Source of the DNA: Phylloscopus collybita
Lineage: Eukaryota; Chordata; Aves; Passeriformes; Phylloscopidae
Length of the DNA stretch: 64,000 nucleotides
Direction of reading: 5' to 3'
Assembly: GCA_027886175.1 (NCBI GenBank)
Contig: JAJNNQ010000008.1
Coordinates: forward strand, 3,999,501-4,063,500
Shown here: in pieces, positions 10,503-22,400 of the stretch
Numbering within the stretch: the stretch's first letter is position 1
Layout: the number at the start of each line of letters is the position of its first letter
The notes under the pieces: generated by a model
What the model was told of the DNA's origin: nothing
Seen by the model: the letters and a program-made list of their open reading frames with translations, nothing else
Database searches by the model: none
Program-made: the position numbers and the translations under genes

Positions 10503-13139
10503 AGAGTGCTTGGCATGAGGTGATCTGAGAGGCGGTAGCTGCTCTCTAGATAGAGCAAAGCAGAAAAATGAGGATGATAGTTTAGCCTGTCTAAATTACT
10601 ATGAAAACAGGGCAACATTGGGTAGCCAACTGGAAGTGTTTGAGATGTGCCACAGCTGAGCTGGGGCTTTCCAAGGGCAATGGCTGAGATGAAGCAGTTT
10701 CTATGCCAGCAAGTCAGCAGTAATGATTTCCTCCTTGTTTCTGTAAAATGAAGTGATCCTGGGTGATTCCCTGGAGTATATTAAGCTGTTTTATGCTAAG
10801 GGAGTGATTGGAGCCTTATCCAAGAGAAACCCTGTTGCTCTGCCCTGGGACCTCTGTAGTGGACCTCTGACCTGGCCTTCCCCAACCTTTCAGTGGCTGA
10901 ATTGGAACGAGGGAAGTCAGCTTTCTGCCCTAATAAGCAATTCCTTTTTTAATGACCTTGGAAATAATCTTTACTGATGGTGGTGCTGATTTATTTTTGC
11001 CTTCTTGCTTTTGTACTGTTTTCATGCTGTGCTTCTGCTTGTTGCATATGTCTCATATCACTGCAGCCAGGGGATTTGCCATGTCTCATCTGGTGCCTCA
11101 TTATTTACCTGCTGTAGTGCATGATATAATTAAGTGAAATGATTTGAAAGTATTATTCTGGAAGGCTCTGTCTTTTTGAAGCAGATTCATCTTGTGAATG
11201 GCCCTATATCAACTGGGAGGGAGAGGGGTGAGGGGGGCCTTTTTTGTGGGATACAGGAGCACCTGCCAGGGAAAACACAGTGGGTGTTTTGCTTCATTGC
11301 CTGCCCAGTGGGAAATGGGTTTATGCCAGAAGAAATTATTTCTGTGCCTCTCCTGCAGCCGCATAGAACTAAAGCCCAAAGCCTGACCTTCACTATCAAT
11401 GGAGAGGGGGCATCTGCCTTGGGTGAGGGTCCTGTGCTGTGCTTCAAGAGGCACCTGCTGGTGATTCAGAGAAATTCCCTCTGGCCCTTTTTAACGATGG
11501 CATCATGCCTGTCCACGTGAGGACCTGCTCTCAGGGAATGGTCTGTTCTGGGAGCTAGTGCTTGTCCCGTGAAGGAAAGGTCCCCCAAAATAGGGCAGAC
11601 CTGGGAACAGCTCTCAGAAATTCTTTATAAGCAAATGATTGACTTCTCCTGTCCAGGAAGGGAGTTTTTGGAAATGTGATTTTCTGACCAGTCTGTCCTC
11701 TTCAGCTAAACACAACACAGGAAAGGTGGTGGAGGATTTTCTGCCCTGTGTCTCAACTCACATTTTGTTCTCATGGGCATGTGTGATGTCCCAGTTTCAT
11801 TAGATTGTATTTGATCTCTGTTTACTACATTTTTAATTAAACTTTGTGGTTTAATTACATTATGCTCATTACTTTCAGTACCTTTTTTTCTGCCTGATTT
11901 TACTTGACCTTTGTGCCAAATGCTGTGTTTGTGCTGGGTTCCCTGTGCTGGACCAGTGACACTGTGGTGGCAATCCACATGTCATCCTGTACTCACACCT
12001 GTGTCATTGTGCTCTGTGTTCCCTTTTCTCAGTTTATTATAAGGACTTTTGCGGAGAAAGTAAATTCATTAGCCATGAAGTGTGATCATCCAGAGAGAGA
12101 AAACGTGTGCCCTGCTCTTGACTTGGCCAAGCAGCAGCTAAATGTTAGACGTGGTTTTCTTTCTTGGGCTTTTTGTCCCCCAAGCTTTTCTTATGGACTC
12201 TTTGCAGGGCTTCCTCGTAGCAAGTTGTACAAAGCTTTTCTGTTCGTCTAGACATGGTAGGTTTAGTTGTGGGGGATTATCACCACATTAGTGGACTCTC
12301 TGAGGTCTTCGCTGCATGTGAGGAGGCACCAGCCTGAATACAGGCAGCCCTTGAGCCAACAGCCTGCCAGCAGAAGCCAAAATCCCTCTTTGGCTCAGCT
12401 TTCCATGTGGCAGAAGCTGGCTGGAAGCAAGTAGAATGAGAGTTGGGCATCAGCCCCATAGAAAAGGCTCCATGGTGTGGGAAGTGGCATCTTCTGTTCC
12501 TACTTTTCTCTATCAAACCTCAGATAAATCCACAGTGAGGTGCAGATTCCTGGCACAGCTCCTCACCACATCTGTCCCTTTTGCTGTCAGTCCTGCCCTT
12601 GCTAGTAATTCCTATTTAGTCTGGACTCTCTGGTTCTCCCTAGGTACAACACATCCATGCTGGATGTGCCAAGGACTTCAGAGAGACCTTGAAATTAGAT
12701 GTCCCAGTCACCTTCAAAAGGCACTCTGTGAAGGGTGAAGTGGCCAGATATGCTGGCACGAGAGGGGGAATCTTTTGGACAGGAGACATTCAGCCAAGCA
12801 CAGACAATCGGTCTGTGCCACAAGCTGCAGGGTTGCAGCCTGCACCAACACCCCTGGGCCTTGAGCTCAACCTTCACCTGCTGAGGAACACCAAGGCACT
12901 CGGTCCAAATATTTCATTGGCACTTGAGGGAAGTTTTTAATGGGTATAGCTGGGGACATTTAACAACATTTACCTGCGCGTCTGTCAGAGTGCACATGTG
13001 AGTTTAATTTAAACGCTTCATAGATAATTGAGTGACTGCTGCGGCTATAGCAAAGTCTGTCGGATCACTTTGTAAATGTTTAATAATCAATGATTAAGTG
13101 CTGCTGAATCCTCTTAGACATAAACCTGTGACCACGGTA
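10503..13139. other. Intergenic up to the VAC14 promoter; nothing recognised
   Basis: No exon, RNA or repeat family was recognised. Base composition is ordinary and CpG-poor until the promoter block. Confidence 0.6.
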
Positions 13140-13275
13140 GGGACTGAGCCCCTTCGGGCTGTCCGGGCGAAGGCGTCTCTCCCTCACGACGCTCCTGTTA
13201 ATGACCCCAGGGGTTAATGAGCCGGGGGTGCAGCGTGTCTCCGCGCCGCGCGGGGGCGCTGTGCGGCGGGGCGGG

Positions 13276-13336
13276 GTCACGTGTGCGCGCCGCCCGCCGG
13301 GGTCACGTGTGCGCGCGTCCCGGTCGGGGTCACGTG
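13276..13336 (+). promoter_or_regulatory. Three GTCACGTG E-box/CLEAR-like sites
   Basis: GTCACGTG occurs at 13276-13283, 13302-13309 and 13329-13336, spaced 26 and 27 bp apart. The first two lie in an exact 18-bp duplication. The 8-mer is the core of the CLEAR element (GTCACGTGAC) bound by TFEB/TFE3 at lysosomal genes, and it also suits USF/MYC-type factors. The VAC14 role on endolysosomes makes CLEAR control plausible; binding is inferred. Confidence 0.65.
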
Positions 13337-13360
13337 GCCGCCGGTGGCGGCGGCGGGGCC

Positions 13361-13464
13361 ATGAACGCGGAGCGGGACCTGTCGCCGCTGACGCCCGGCG
13401 TGGTGCGGGCGCTCACCGACAAACTCTACGAGAAGAGGAAGGTGGCGGCCTTGGAAATAGAGAA
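13361..13464 (+). CDS. VAC14: VAC14 coding exon 1
   Basis: Encodes residues 1-34 plus two bases of Lys35, starting [12 protein letters not shown]. Context GGGGCC-ATG-A gives a purine at -3. The donor is GTGAGC at 13465, splitting an AAG codon completed by the first base of exon 2. The exon sits in a CpG-rich block, as expected for a housekeeping first exon. An in-frame ATG at 13217 could extend it by 48 residues, but the extension is low-complexity Arg/Gly/Ala and does not match the family. Confidence 0.95.
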
Positions 13465-16400
13465 GTGAGCGGCGGGAGCCGCCGGGAACCGGGAGGGCAG
13501 CGGGAATGAGGGCGGTACCAGTGCGGGCGGCCCCGGTACTGGGGTCAGGGAGCCCGGCCCGGCAGCCCGGGAGGGGCGGGGAGAGGTGTTGCGGTGCTGG
13601 GGCTCCCTGCGGTCCAGGGAAGGCGGGAGCCGGCCCGTGATACTTGGGTGGGTCCAGCCGTACACCGGGCGGCGGGAGGGAGCGGCCCGGCTGCCCGGTG
13701 GGAGCTGGGCACTGCGGGGGTGGCGGTCACCCCGCCACGTCCGGGGTACCGGGGCTGCTGGCCTGGCACCCTGCGGTCCTGGCAGCCCCGGGACGGGGCT
13801 GAGGTGACACGGTGACCCTGTCGGGGACAGCGCCATGGGCGGTGCTCGGGCAGGAGGGATCTCTCCCAGACCTGCTCCCTGTCTCCCAGCCCCGTTCCAC
13901 CGGGCACTGGAACTTATCCCGGAGTGTGTCAGCTCCTGGGTGCCAGTGAGGAGTCGCTGGCTCAGGGCGCATCCCGAGAGCCCCTGACAGAAGGCTCATT
14001 CTGACTGCGGGTGCCCGGTGTAGTTGCACAGCCCTGGGCGAGGTGAATACATGAGTGGCATCACTGTAGGAATTCCTTGGAAATGTACTGCCTGCTTTGC
14101 TCCAACACGTCTAGAGTCATGGTGCCATCCTGCCTCTCCCCTGAGGGCTCACCCAAACTTATCCTCTGCTGGATCCTGGCTAGAGGGGTGGGAAGTGTTA
14201 CTGTCACCCCTGGCCATCGGGTGTTGCCCTTAGTTCTTCTTGCACAGCTGCTGTTCCAGCAGATCTGGAGCCTTCCTTTCGGAGCATACCAGACAAAGAT
14301 CTGCAGGCACTTTTTGGTGTGGCCATGCCCCTCTGGTGTTGCTTGTATGTGTTCCCTGCCTGTCTTTTCACCCTCACTGTGCTGGTCTGGGTGCTGTGCT
14401 TGGCCACAGCTTTCCCTGGGAAGGACTGTGTCCTCCCTGGGCATTGCCTGAGAGCTCAGCTCCCGCAGAACATCTGAAGCATCACCTCAGGGTGCAGCGC
14501 AGCACAGGGCTGGGAGTGATGGTCCAAGCTGGTGGGTGAATTTTGGGTGGGAGATGTGGCCATGGTGAGCCTGCAGGGGGGGCAGTCAGGCACTTGGGGT
14601 AGTCAGTGATGTGGGGATGGAGTTGCTCTGCTGAGAGTTCAGTGAGGGATGTGGTTTGGGAACTGCCTGCCTCAAACATGGAGAGTGCTGCATGAGAGAT
14701 CAGCAGAGAAAAATGGCACTGGGGACAGATGTGAGTATGTGCTCTGGTACAAACCCAACCCAGCGAGCCCCTTCTGCTGTTTGGTGTGTTTAGTTTTCTC
14801 TCGTTTTCTCTCTTCGTTACAGGAATAATTTATTGTGGGTGGATTGCAGTGTTGCAGGGTGGGATTCTTGCAGTGTCCTCATAACTCCAACCTCCGGGCT
14901 ATTTCAATAACCCCTTTGGCTGCATTGTCTGGGGTGGTACTCTGTGCCTTACCCAAGCAGCTCTGCTCCAGCTTATTCTGCCCCAGGATTAAGGGTTTGT
15001 GCTGGCCTTACACTAAGCAAAGTCTGCTTTGGGGTCAGGCAGTTCATCTGATCAAGCTGGAAGTACAACTTGGGGAGAGTGTGAGGAGGAAAAAGGCAAG
15101 GGCCAACCTTTTCTACAGATTTCACAGGTTTAGTTCTTCTAAAACCCTTCACAGAATGGCCCCAGCAGCATCACTTCGATGTCCATGGCATCAAGCCAGG
15201 AGGGACTTGCTGCCTCTTTACTCAGGAGCCTCCTTCTCCTTCAGCTGATAATGCAGGAGCAGCTCCTGCTGATTGCAGGCTCTGATGCTGCACTTTTTCC
15301 CTCATTAATTAAATCTTGAGTCCTTTAAACTCATGAAGGAAGTCTGTAAACTTATTCCTGTTTAAGCAAGGCTGCATCTTGTGAAATGCAGGCAGTGAAA
15401 TGATCACCCAAATGGTCTGTCTTGCTCGAGCTCAGTGTTTCTCTTCTTGAAGCAGGACTGGAAATTGAGCCATTATCCCTAAAGCAGCAGTCTGTGGATG
15501 TGGATTAGGCTGTAATGTTGGAGAACTTGGCTTTGGAGAGTGAGGGGGGGGGGGGCTGCCTGGTGTCCCCAGGGCAGAAGGGAGCAGCTGCTTTGCACAG
15601 AGCAAGATGAGAGCTGAGCTGGTGTTTGTAGTTTTGGGGAGGGAAAGTTAATAAACATCTTCTGTAATGGTTTGCGTGGATTATAAAGTCCGTGACTGGC
15701 CAGTGGCACCTGTTTGGGAGAGCAAGATTCATATAGTGCCAAAGAAACCCTTTGTGGAGTTAGGCAGGGAAAGCTTTTGCACGTTTCTGGCAGTTAAGGT
15801 AAAGATGATTATTTAAGCAGGGCTTTCAAGCTGCCTAAGTCTGCAGTATGGATAGAAATGCAGGCAAAAGGGAGAAAAAGAGCACTGCATTGGCCGGGAA
15901 TCGAACCCGGGCCTCCCGCGTGGCAGGCGAGAATTCTACCACTGAACCACCAATGCTACAGCTGCCTGCACAGCTGCCTGCCTGCACAGCTGCCTGCACA
16001 GCTGCCTGTATCTCCCTGCCTTGCCAAGGGCTCTGCCAACAGGAAGCTGAGGCTGAAGAGCTTGGGTGGGCAAGCTGGGACCTGGAAGCAGTTCTGTAGG
16101 CAGGAGCAGGGATATGAGTCTCTTCATCCACAGCTTATGTGTTAATTATCTCTGGATAATGAGTTTCAAGTTCCTGGGGAGAAGCAGGTATTGTATATGG
16201 AAACTGTATTGGCTTTCTGTTAAATCTTGGGCTGATTAAGAATATATTGAAATATACTGTTAGTAGTATAGTTAACTATACGGGATATTAACTGAAGCAC
16301 TCTGGGGGTGGCTGGAAGGGTTCAAAACTGTGGCACTGTGTGTAGGCCTGGTAGGCAGCAATTCACCACCAAGCCACCAGCACTCTTGTTGCGTGCTGAG

Positions 16401-19400
16401 CTCCCATCCTGTGCTGTGGGTAAATGACCCCGATAACCTGCTCTGTTGGAGAGGGTGTTTAAGGACCTGGTAACTTCTCTGCAAGCACAGCTGTACTGGG
16501 TTGGCCCTTCAGAGCCAGCATTCTGGGCTGAGAATTTGTGACCAGTGTAGAAGGCTGCAGACTGGAGCAGCAGGAGGGCAGGGAGCTGCTGGTGGATGTG
16601 AATGGGGAGGAGGGGAGAGCTCTGTTTTCACTTTTGGGTTCCTTCAGCATTTCCCATTTTAGTACTGCTTTCTCTGGTGCTTGTTGTGACTGAAAGTCCC
16701 TGTCTCTATCTATCACCAAGCCCCTCAACACTTGTATCAGGCAGAACCTAAACCTCCCTGAGCACCTCCCCCTCCTCTCCCTAGGCTAGTGCGAGAGTTT
16801 GTGGCTCAGAACAACACATCCCAGATCAAACACGTGATCCAGATCCTGTCACAGGAGTTTGCACTCTCCCAGCACCCCCACAGCCGGAAAGGGGGACTCA
16901 TTGGCCTCGCTGCTTGCTCCATTGCCCTGGGCAAGGTAGGTGTGATGGGATTTTTGGCTTGTGCAGGTTGTGGTGAGAGAACAGCAGCTCCTCTTGGGTC
17001 AGCGTGATGGGAAGACTTGGGCTGGTGGCCCCTTAGCTCCCCAGCTCCCTCCCTGCATTGCAGCCTACAACTGCCTTGTGTTGGAGTTTTCCCAGCACAC
17101 CCAGCCACACCCTGTGGGCCCAGAAGCACTTTCTGGCCAGGATTACATCTTGGCAGCTGCCTAGGTGTGGTTAAAGGTCTTCTGTCTCTCTTCAGTCTCC
17201 AGCAGTAGGACTAGACTCAGCGGGCTTGGTGCTAGTTTGTGTTAAAAGAGCCGACAAGAGTTGCAGCCCTTCCCTCTCCTAATGTGCACTGCTGACACTG
17301 GCCCACACAGAAATCCATCCCTGGCTCCCTCTGCCCTGCAGGCAGGAGATGAGGCAGATGCCCAGCAAACCTGATTCTTTCTCACTGTACCTGAATTACA
17401 AAATTCAGTAATAAAATTCAAAATTCATTAGTAAATCCTGCCCAGCATAGGTGCACTAAAGCCATTACATCCCTAAGTATTTGCAGTATGTTCCAGGGCA
17501 GTGCCATCTCTTCCCACTCTCTATGGCATGGTCCTCAGCTAACCAGTCTCCTCATGCCCTCCAGGACTCTGGGCTGTACCTGAAGGAGCTGATCGAGCCA
17601 GTGCTGACGTGTTTCAATGATGCTGACAGTCGACTGCGGTACTACGCCTGTGAGGCTCTCTACAACATTGTCAAGGTGGCCAGGGGCTCTGTCCTCCCAC
17701 ACTTCAACGTGCTCTTTGATGGCCTCAGCAAGGTAAGAAGCTTCCTCTTAACTCCCATGTGCTTTTCGAGGACTAGTCCTCCTCATCTCCAAGTCAAACC
17801 AAGTTGTCCAAGGTTTTCTTTTCCAAGCAAACTGGTTTACTTTGACCCAGACAGGTCTGAAGGACAGAATCACAGAATATTCTGAGTTGGAAGGGACCCA
17901 CAAGGATCAGCAAAATGAGCAGTTTCTACACAGTAGCCACTGATACTGTGGGTATGAAGTTGACTGTAAGATACCTTGTTCTCTGTCCTCACCTCCAGGA
18001 TGTATTCTCCTGCTCCTTGTTGAATGGTATTAGAAAATGAGGCTGAGAGACCTGCTGCAGGCAAGGTGGCTCTGCACTTCGGCTTTGTTGGGTCTGTAGC
18101 GTCAAACTCTGTCTGTGTGTGTCTGCCTTTGCAGATTTTCATGGTACCCTGCATTTCTCTGTTCTTTGAGAGTGTGACTGCTGGCCCATGAAAACCTGCA
18201 TAGCTGGGGGAAGTGATGTGTGCTTGATTTCCCCCTTGAGAAGTCTCTCAGGAAAAAATTTTGGAGCCTAATGAGGAGTTGGAGATAAAGGGACTTATGT
18301 ATGTCTGTCCCTGTATTGTCAAAGGAGAGTAACAGTCGTGTGAGCCTATTGGGAGCTGTGCTGCACAGCAGGGAGCAGGCCTGGGACCCACTGTTGCAAT
18401 GTCTCTTTGTTTCTGTCTTTCACAGCTGGCTGCTGATCCTGACCCAAATGTCAAAAGTGGCTCTGAGCTCCTTGATCGGCTCCTCAAGGTAGTTTTGCTC
18501 TCCATCTGAGAGTCCTTGGTGCAAGCTGGAGCCAGGTCGTGGCTGGGGACGTGTCAGTCCCCAAGCTGCAGCTGCTAAAGCCGTCCCACCTCAGTCCCGT
18601 GGCTGCTGTCAAAACATTTCTTTCTCTCACTGGCTGCAGCCTCTTCAATCGAGGCTCTGGTGGCCTTCTCAGGCAGCTGGATGGAGGGGCTGGTGGGTTA
18701 TCGCAGTGCCATGTGTGCATTCAGCTCATGCGAGCTGGTGGAAGCAAGGTTTGAATCTGAGGGTTGGAGTGCTGTGCCAGGCAGCAGGAGGGCTGTTCCT
18801 CTGCTCTCCCTCCCTTGCCTAAGGGAGTCATAATGTGAGTGGAGCTGCTGCTGCTTCAGGGTGTGGGCTTGGTTCCCGTTCCTCTTCTGCCTGCTGACGA
18901 GCTTTTGCTGCCACAGACCTCTCAGTTCTTTTTCTGCTGCTGTTCAGAGGTGAGCAGCTTCCCACCAGGTCCTGCCCTTGCTCTTTGTTATCACAGCAGT
19001 TAACCCAGTCTCCTGCTGCAAACCTTCCTGTTGGGAGATCTGCTCCACTGCACCAGGCTATGCAGCAAAATCCACCATGCGTGTGGAAAAAGCTGTAAAG
19101 GGAAGTCAGGGGACTCTCCCAGCCCAGTCCACGTGGCTACATCAGCAGTGCTTGCTCATGTGTGCAGCACAGCACTGAGGCATGAATCAAAGAAGCTTCC
19201 CATCTTCCTGTTCAGCCAGACTGGCACACAGCAGGCAGGAGCATCCCTCCCCTCTCTGGGTCCTGCTCAGCATTAGTCTCCGCCTGAGGGGGATTGCCAG
19301 CTCATTGCCTGGATGAATTGCATGATTTCCTTCTCCCCAGGTCTCCTGACCTGCAGACTCATGCTTGTCATCTTTTTCCTGTCACATATGGCTTAAAAAG

Positions 19401-22400
19401 ACTGGGTTAGGGCTGCTGCATGGACGCATGCTGGCAATCATTCTAACACCCTCTGCTTGGGCTCTGCAGGATATCGTGACAGAGAGCAACCAGTTCGACC
19501 TGGTGGGCTTCATCCCACTGCTGCGTGAGAGGATTTACTCCAACAACCAGTATGCCCGCCAGTTCATCATATCCTGGGTAGGTGCACGGGGTGCCACGTG
19601 TGCCTGCCACTCTGAGCTCCAGGACACTGTGTCCCATCAGCTTCCCATGTCCAGGCAAACTGCAAATATCCACAGCGATGTGTGAGCTCAGAAACCTGGA
19701 TTTATTTGGGCAGGTTTTTAAGTCATCAGAGTTTTTTACCTGCTTCTTTAAAAGGCCTGCTTCCTGTCACCTTGCTGCAGTGGCAGGGATATGGCACTGT
19801 GCTTCTGCCAAGCTGTTCAGGACATTGCACACCAAGTTAGAAAGTACACTTGAAATGTTGCTTGTATAAATAACACACGGTGCTCTAGAGGTTACAGTCT
19901 CCCAAGGGACAATACTAGGCTGCTTTCTATAATGCTGAGGTGATGGAGAGTTATTACTCTCCAGGGGGCAAGGGATCTCCACTTGTCCTCTCCTTTCTGT
20001 GCCAAGCAGGAGCTCTTGGTGCCTGGCTGGAGTCTGGGGAGATGTGTTCCCCTGTGCTCTCACTGTCAGCCGTACTGTTGTCATCCCAGCTCTGCCTGGT
20101 TGAATCCTGGCAGTCATTCTCGATCTCTGCTTTGTTTTGCAGAGCTGTGATTGGAAATGTAGCACTGCTGCAGGCTGATTGCTTGCTTGCTGTGCTTGTT
20201 CAGCTACTCCCCATGATGGGCAACTCCACAGTGTCCTCTTTTCCTTCCCCCTATCTCACACAGCTCAGTTCTGAATTCCTCAGCATCCTGCCAGATTTGG
20301 GCCAGTGATGTTAGTCAGCATCTTGAAAACTCACCTCTTCTTTCATATTCCTCCCTGATCTAGATCCTGGTCTTAGAGTCCGTGCCTGATATCAACCTCT
20401 TGGATTACCTGCCAGAAATCCTAGATGGACTCTTCCAGATCCTGGGAGACAACAGCAAGGAGATACGGAAAATGTGAGTGTGGAGGCTGGCTGTTTGAGG
20501 GGGCTGTGTCATGTTCACTGTTCATCCTTCACTTTTCTATTGGTTTTCAGCTCTTGTGTGTAACTGCAGTGAAGCGTTATGTGTGTGGTGGGAGACTGAT
20601 TGGCTTGGGCAGTGGATCAAAGTATCCTTGGCAAGGGCCTCCCCCATCCCATGGCCATGGAGGACACCATACTCTGTACTTGGGGACAAACTGTTTTGGT
20701 TTGGTTGAGTTGTTGCCTTCCCAGCACCCAACATCAGAGCCACAGAGGCTCGTGTGTTCTGGGATGGGCATGAGCCCTCTGAAGAAACTTGTGTTATGAG
20801 AGCCTTTCTTGGCAAGCCTTTCTTGGGTGGAGAGGAGAAGCAAGGATTGGGAGCTTTCTCCAAAGATACACTGCTGGTCCCAAGACAGAGACATTTTGAA
20901 GTGCAGGAATGTCTGCGTGTTTTCAGGGAGGTCAAAGAATCTTGGCATTTTGTGCTGGGAGAGAGTGGCTGGACTGGTTTTGTAGGGCATAAGTAAGTGG
21001 TGAGACTGGCCAGGGTCTATCCTTTTGCAAAGCCTTTCTGGATCATCCCTATATCTTTTTTTTCCTAGCACCAAGACACATCTACATGTCAAGGAACAAA
21101 CACTGAAAGCTTTGGGTATCACCTGCCCTACTGCTCCTCATCCCAGGCACCTCCATATCCACAGAACCTGGGTGGCTGTGGGGGAGTTGTGGAAGCTATG
21201 GGGGGCCCTGGGCTGCCATCATCTCTGTCCTTGCACTGTGTGTGTCCTGTGTGCAGTCTCTTCTGTGGGGCAGGGTGAGCTTGTCAGCCTCATCTTTCCT
21301 GCCCCTGCCTCTGTGCAGAGACACTTCTGCTGTGCCACCAGGATCCTGCCATGTGCACCTGGAGAAGATAGTCTCCATAAGTTCTCCCTAATTGCTCTGT
21401 CTAAGGTGACCGAGGATTGACCAGCTGCTCTGCCTCCCCACAGGTGTGAGGTGGCTCTTGGGGAATTTCTCAAGGAGATCAAGAAGAATCCCTCCAGTGT
21501 GAAGTTTGCAGAAATGGCCAATATCCTGGTGATCCACTGCCAGGCAGCAGGTGAGTGCACAGGACCAGGCAGTAGCACCAGCCTCCTGGTTTGTGATGCC
21601 AGCTGTAGATTCAGGCCAGTAGTTTTCCAGCAGGCTGTTCACCAGCTCAGCTGCTTGCCTGTTTTTTGTCACTGTTCATGGAAATCCCACTGAAAGGAGG
21701 GAACAGGCAGCTCTCCTGTAGTTGGCACAACTACTTTTGTACTGCAGATCCCTCAGCCACAGCACATCTGCATCCTGCAAAATGGAGGGGCCTAAAAGAT
21801 ATTTGGCACCTGTGTATATCCAGCACTTCTGGGAGGATCTCCTTGAGGTCTTACTGTACCCTCTGGTGGCACTTGGTGCATTGGTCAGAGAGTTAAGGAT
21901 GTGTGTGGACCTTGTGCCAGTGCTGCACTATAGCTTCTGTGGGTCTGCTGTGTAGGCAGTGGCAGGGGGTTACAGCTGCAGCTGGATGTGTTTCCTGACA
22001 GGGATCTTGTTCCCAAGTTCTGCTCTTTGTGCTCTTGTAATGTTGCTGAATGAGAATGGGTTTCCTGGGAGATAGAAAAGTATAGATAGACTAAGATTGG
22101 CTGTTCTTGATTAAACTAACTTCCAATGAATTTATGCTGTTTAAGTTTAAAATCTGGCCTTGAATCTGCAGGGTGTCGTGGCAGTGGTGCCTTTTTCAGA
22201 ATTTAGGGAAGTTGTTAAAACCCCAGCTCTAGGAATGATGCTTGACCCAGACACACAGCTGCAATGGGTGTGACTGAAGAAATATCCTTGTGCATAAGCT
22301 TGATGGAATACATGTAAATGAGGAAACCTGCATTATGGGTTGAACTGGGTTAACTGAAACTTACGGTGTTTAATCTCAAGCTCACTGGAGATTCAGGTCT

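Larger units (their letters stand above)
13140..13950 (+). promoter_or_regulatory. CpG-rich VAC14 promoter and first-exon block
   Basis: This stretch is dense in CpG and GC, in contrast to AT-richer sequence before 13130, and it spans the 5' side of VAC14, exon 1 and the start of intron 1. No TATA box is seen near the ATG, as usual for CpG-island promoters. The transcription start cannot be fixed from sequence. Two direct GTTAATGA motifs (13197-13204 and 13213-13220) lie at its 5' side. Confidence 0.8.
13465..16784 (+). other. VAC14: VAC14 intron 1
   Basis: A 3.3-kb intron starting GC-rich. It holds an antisense tRNA-Gly, the adjacent minisatellite and an 11-base G run (15544-15554). No other coding exon was recognised. 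Confidence 0.9.

Noticed and set aside
1..13000. HYDIN exons upstream, expected from mammalian synteny
   Set aside because: No segment could be matched to HYDIN with any confidence from memory; not annotated.
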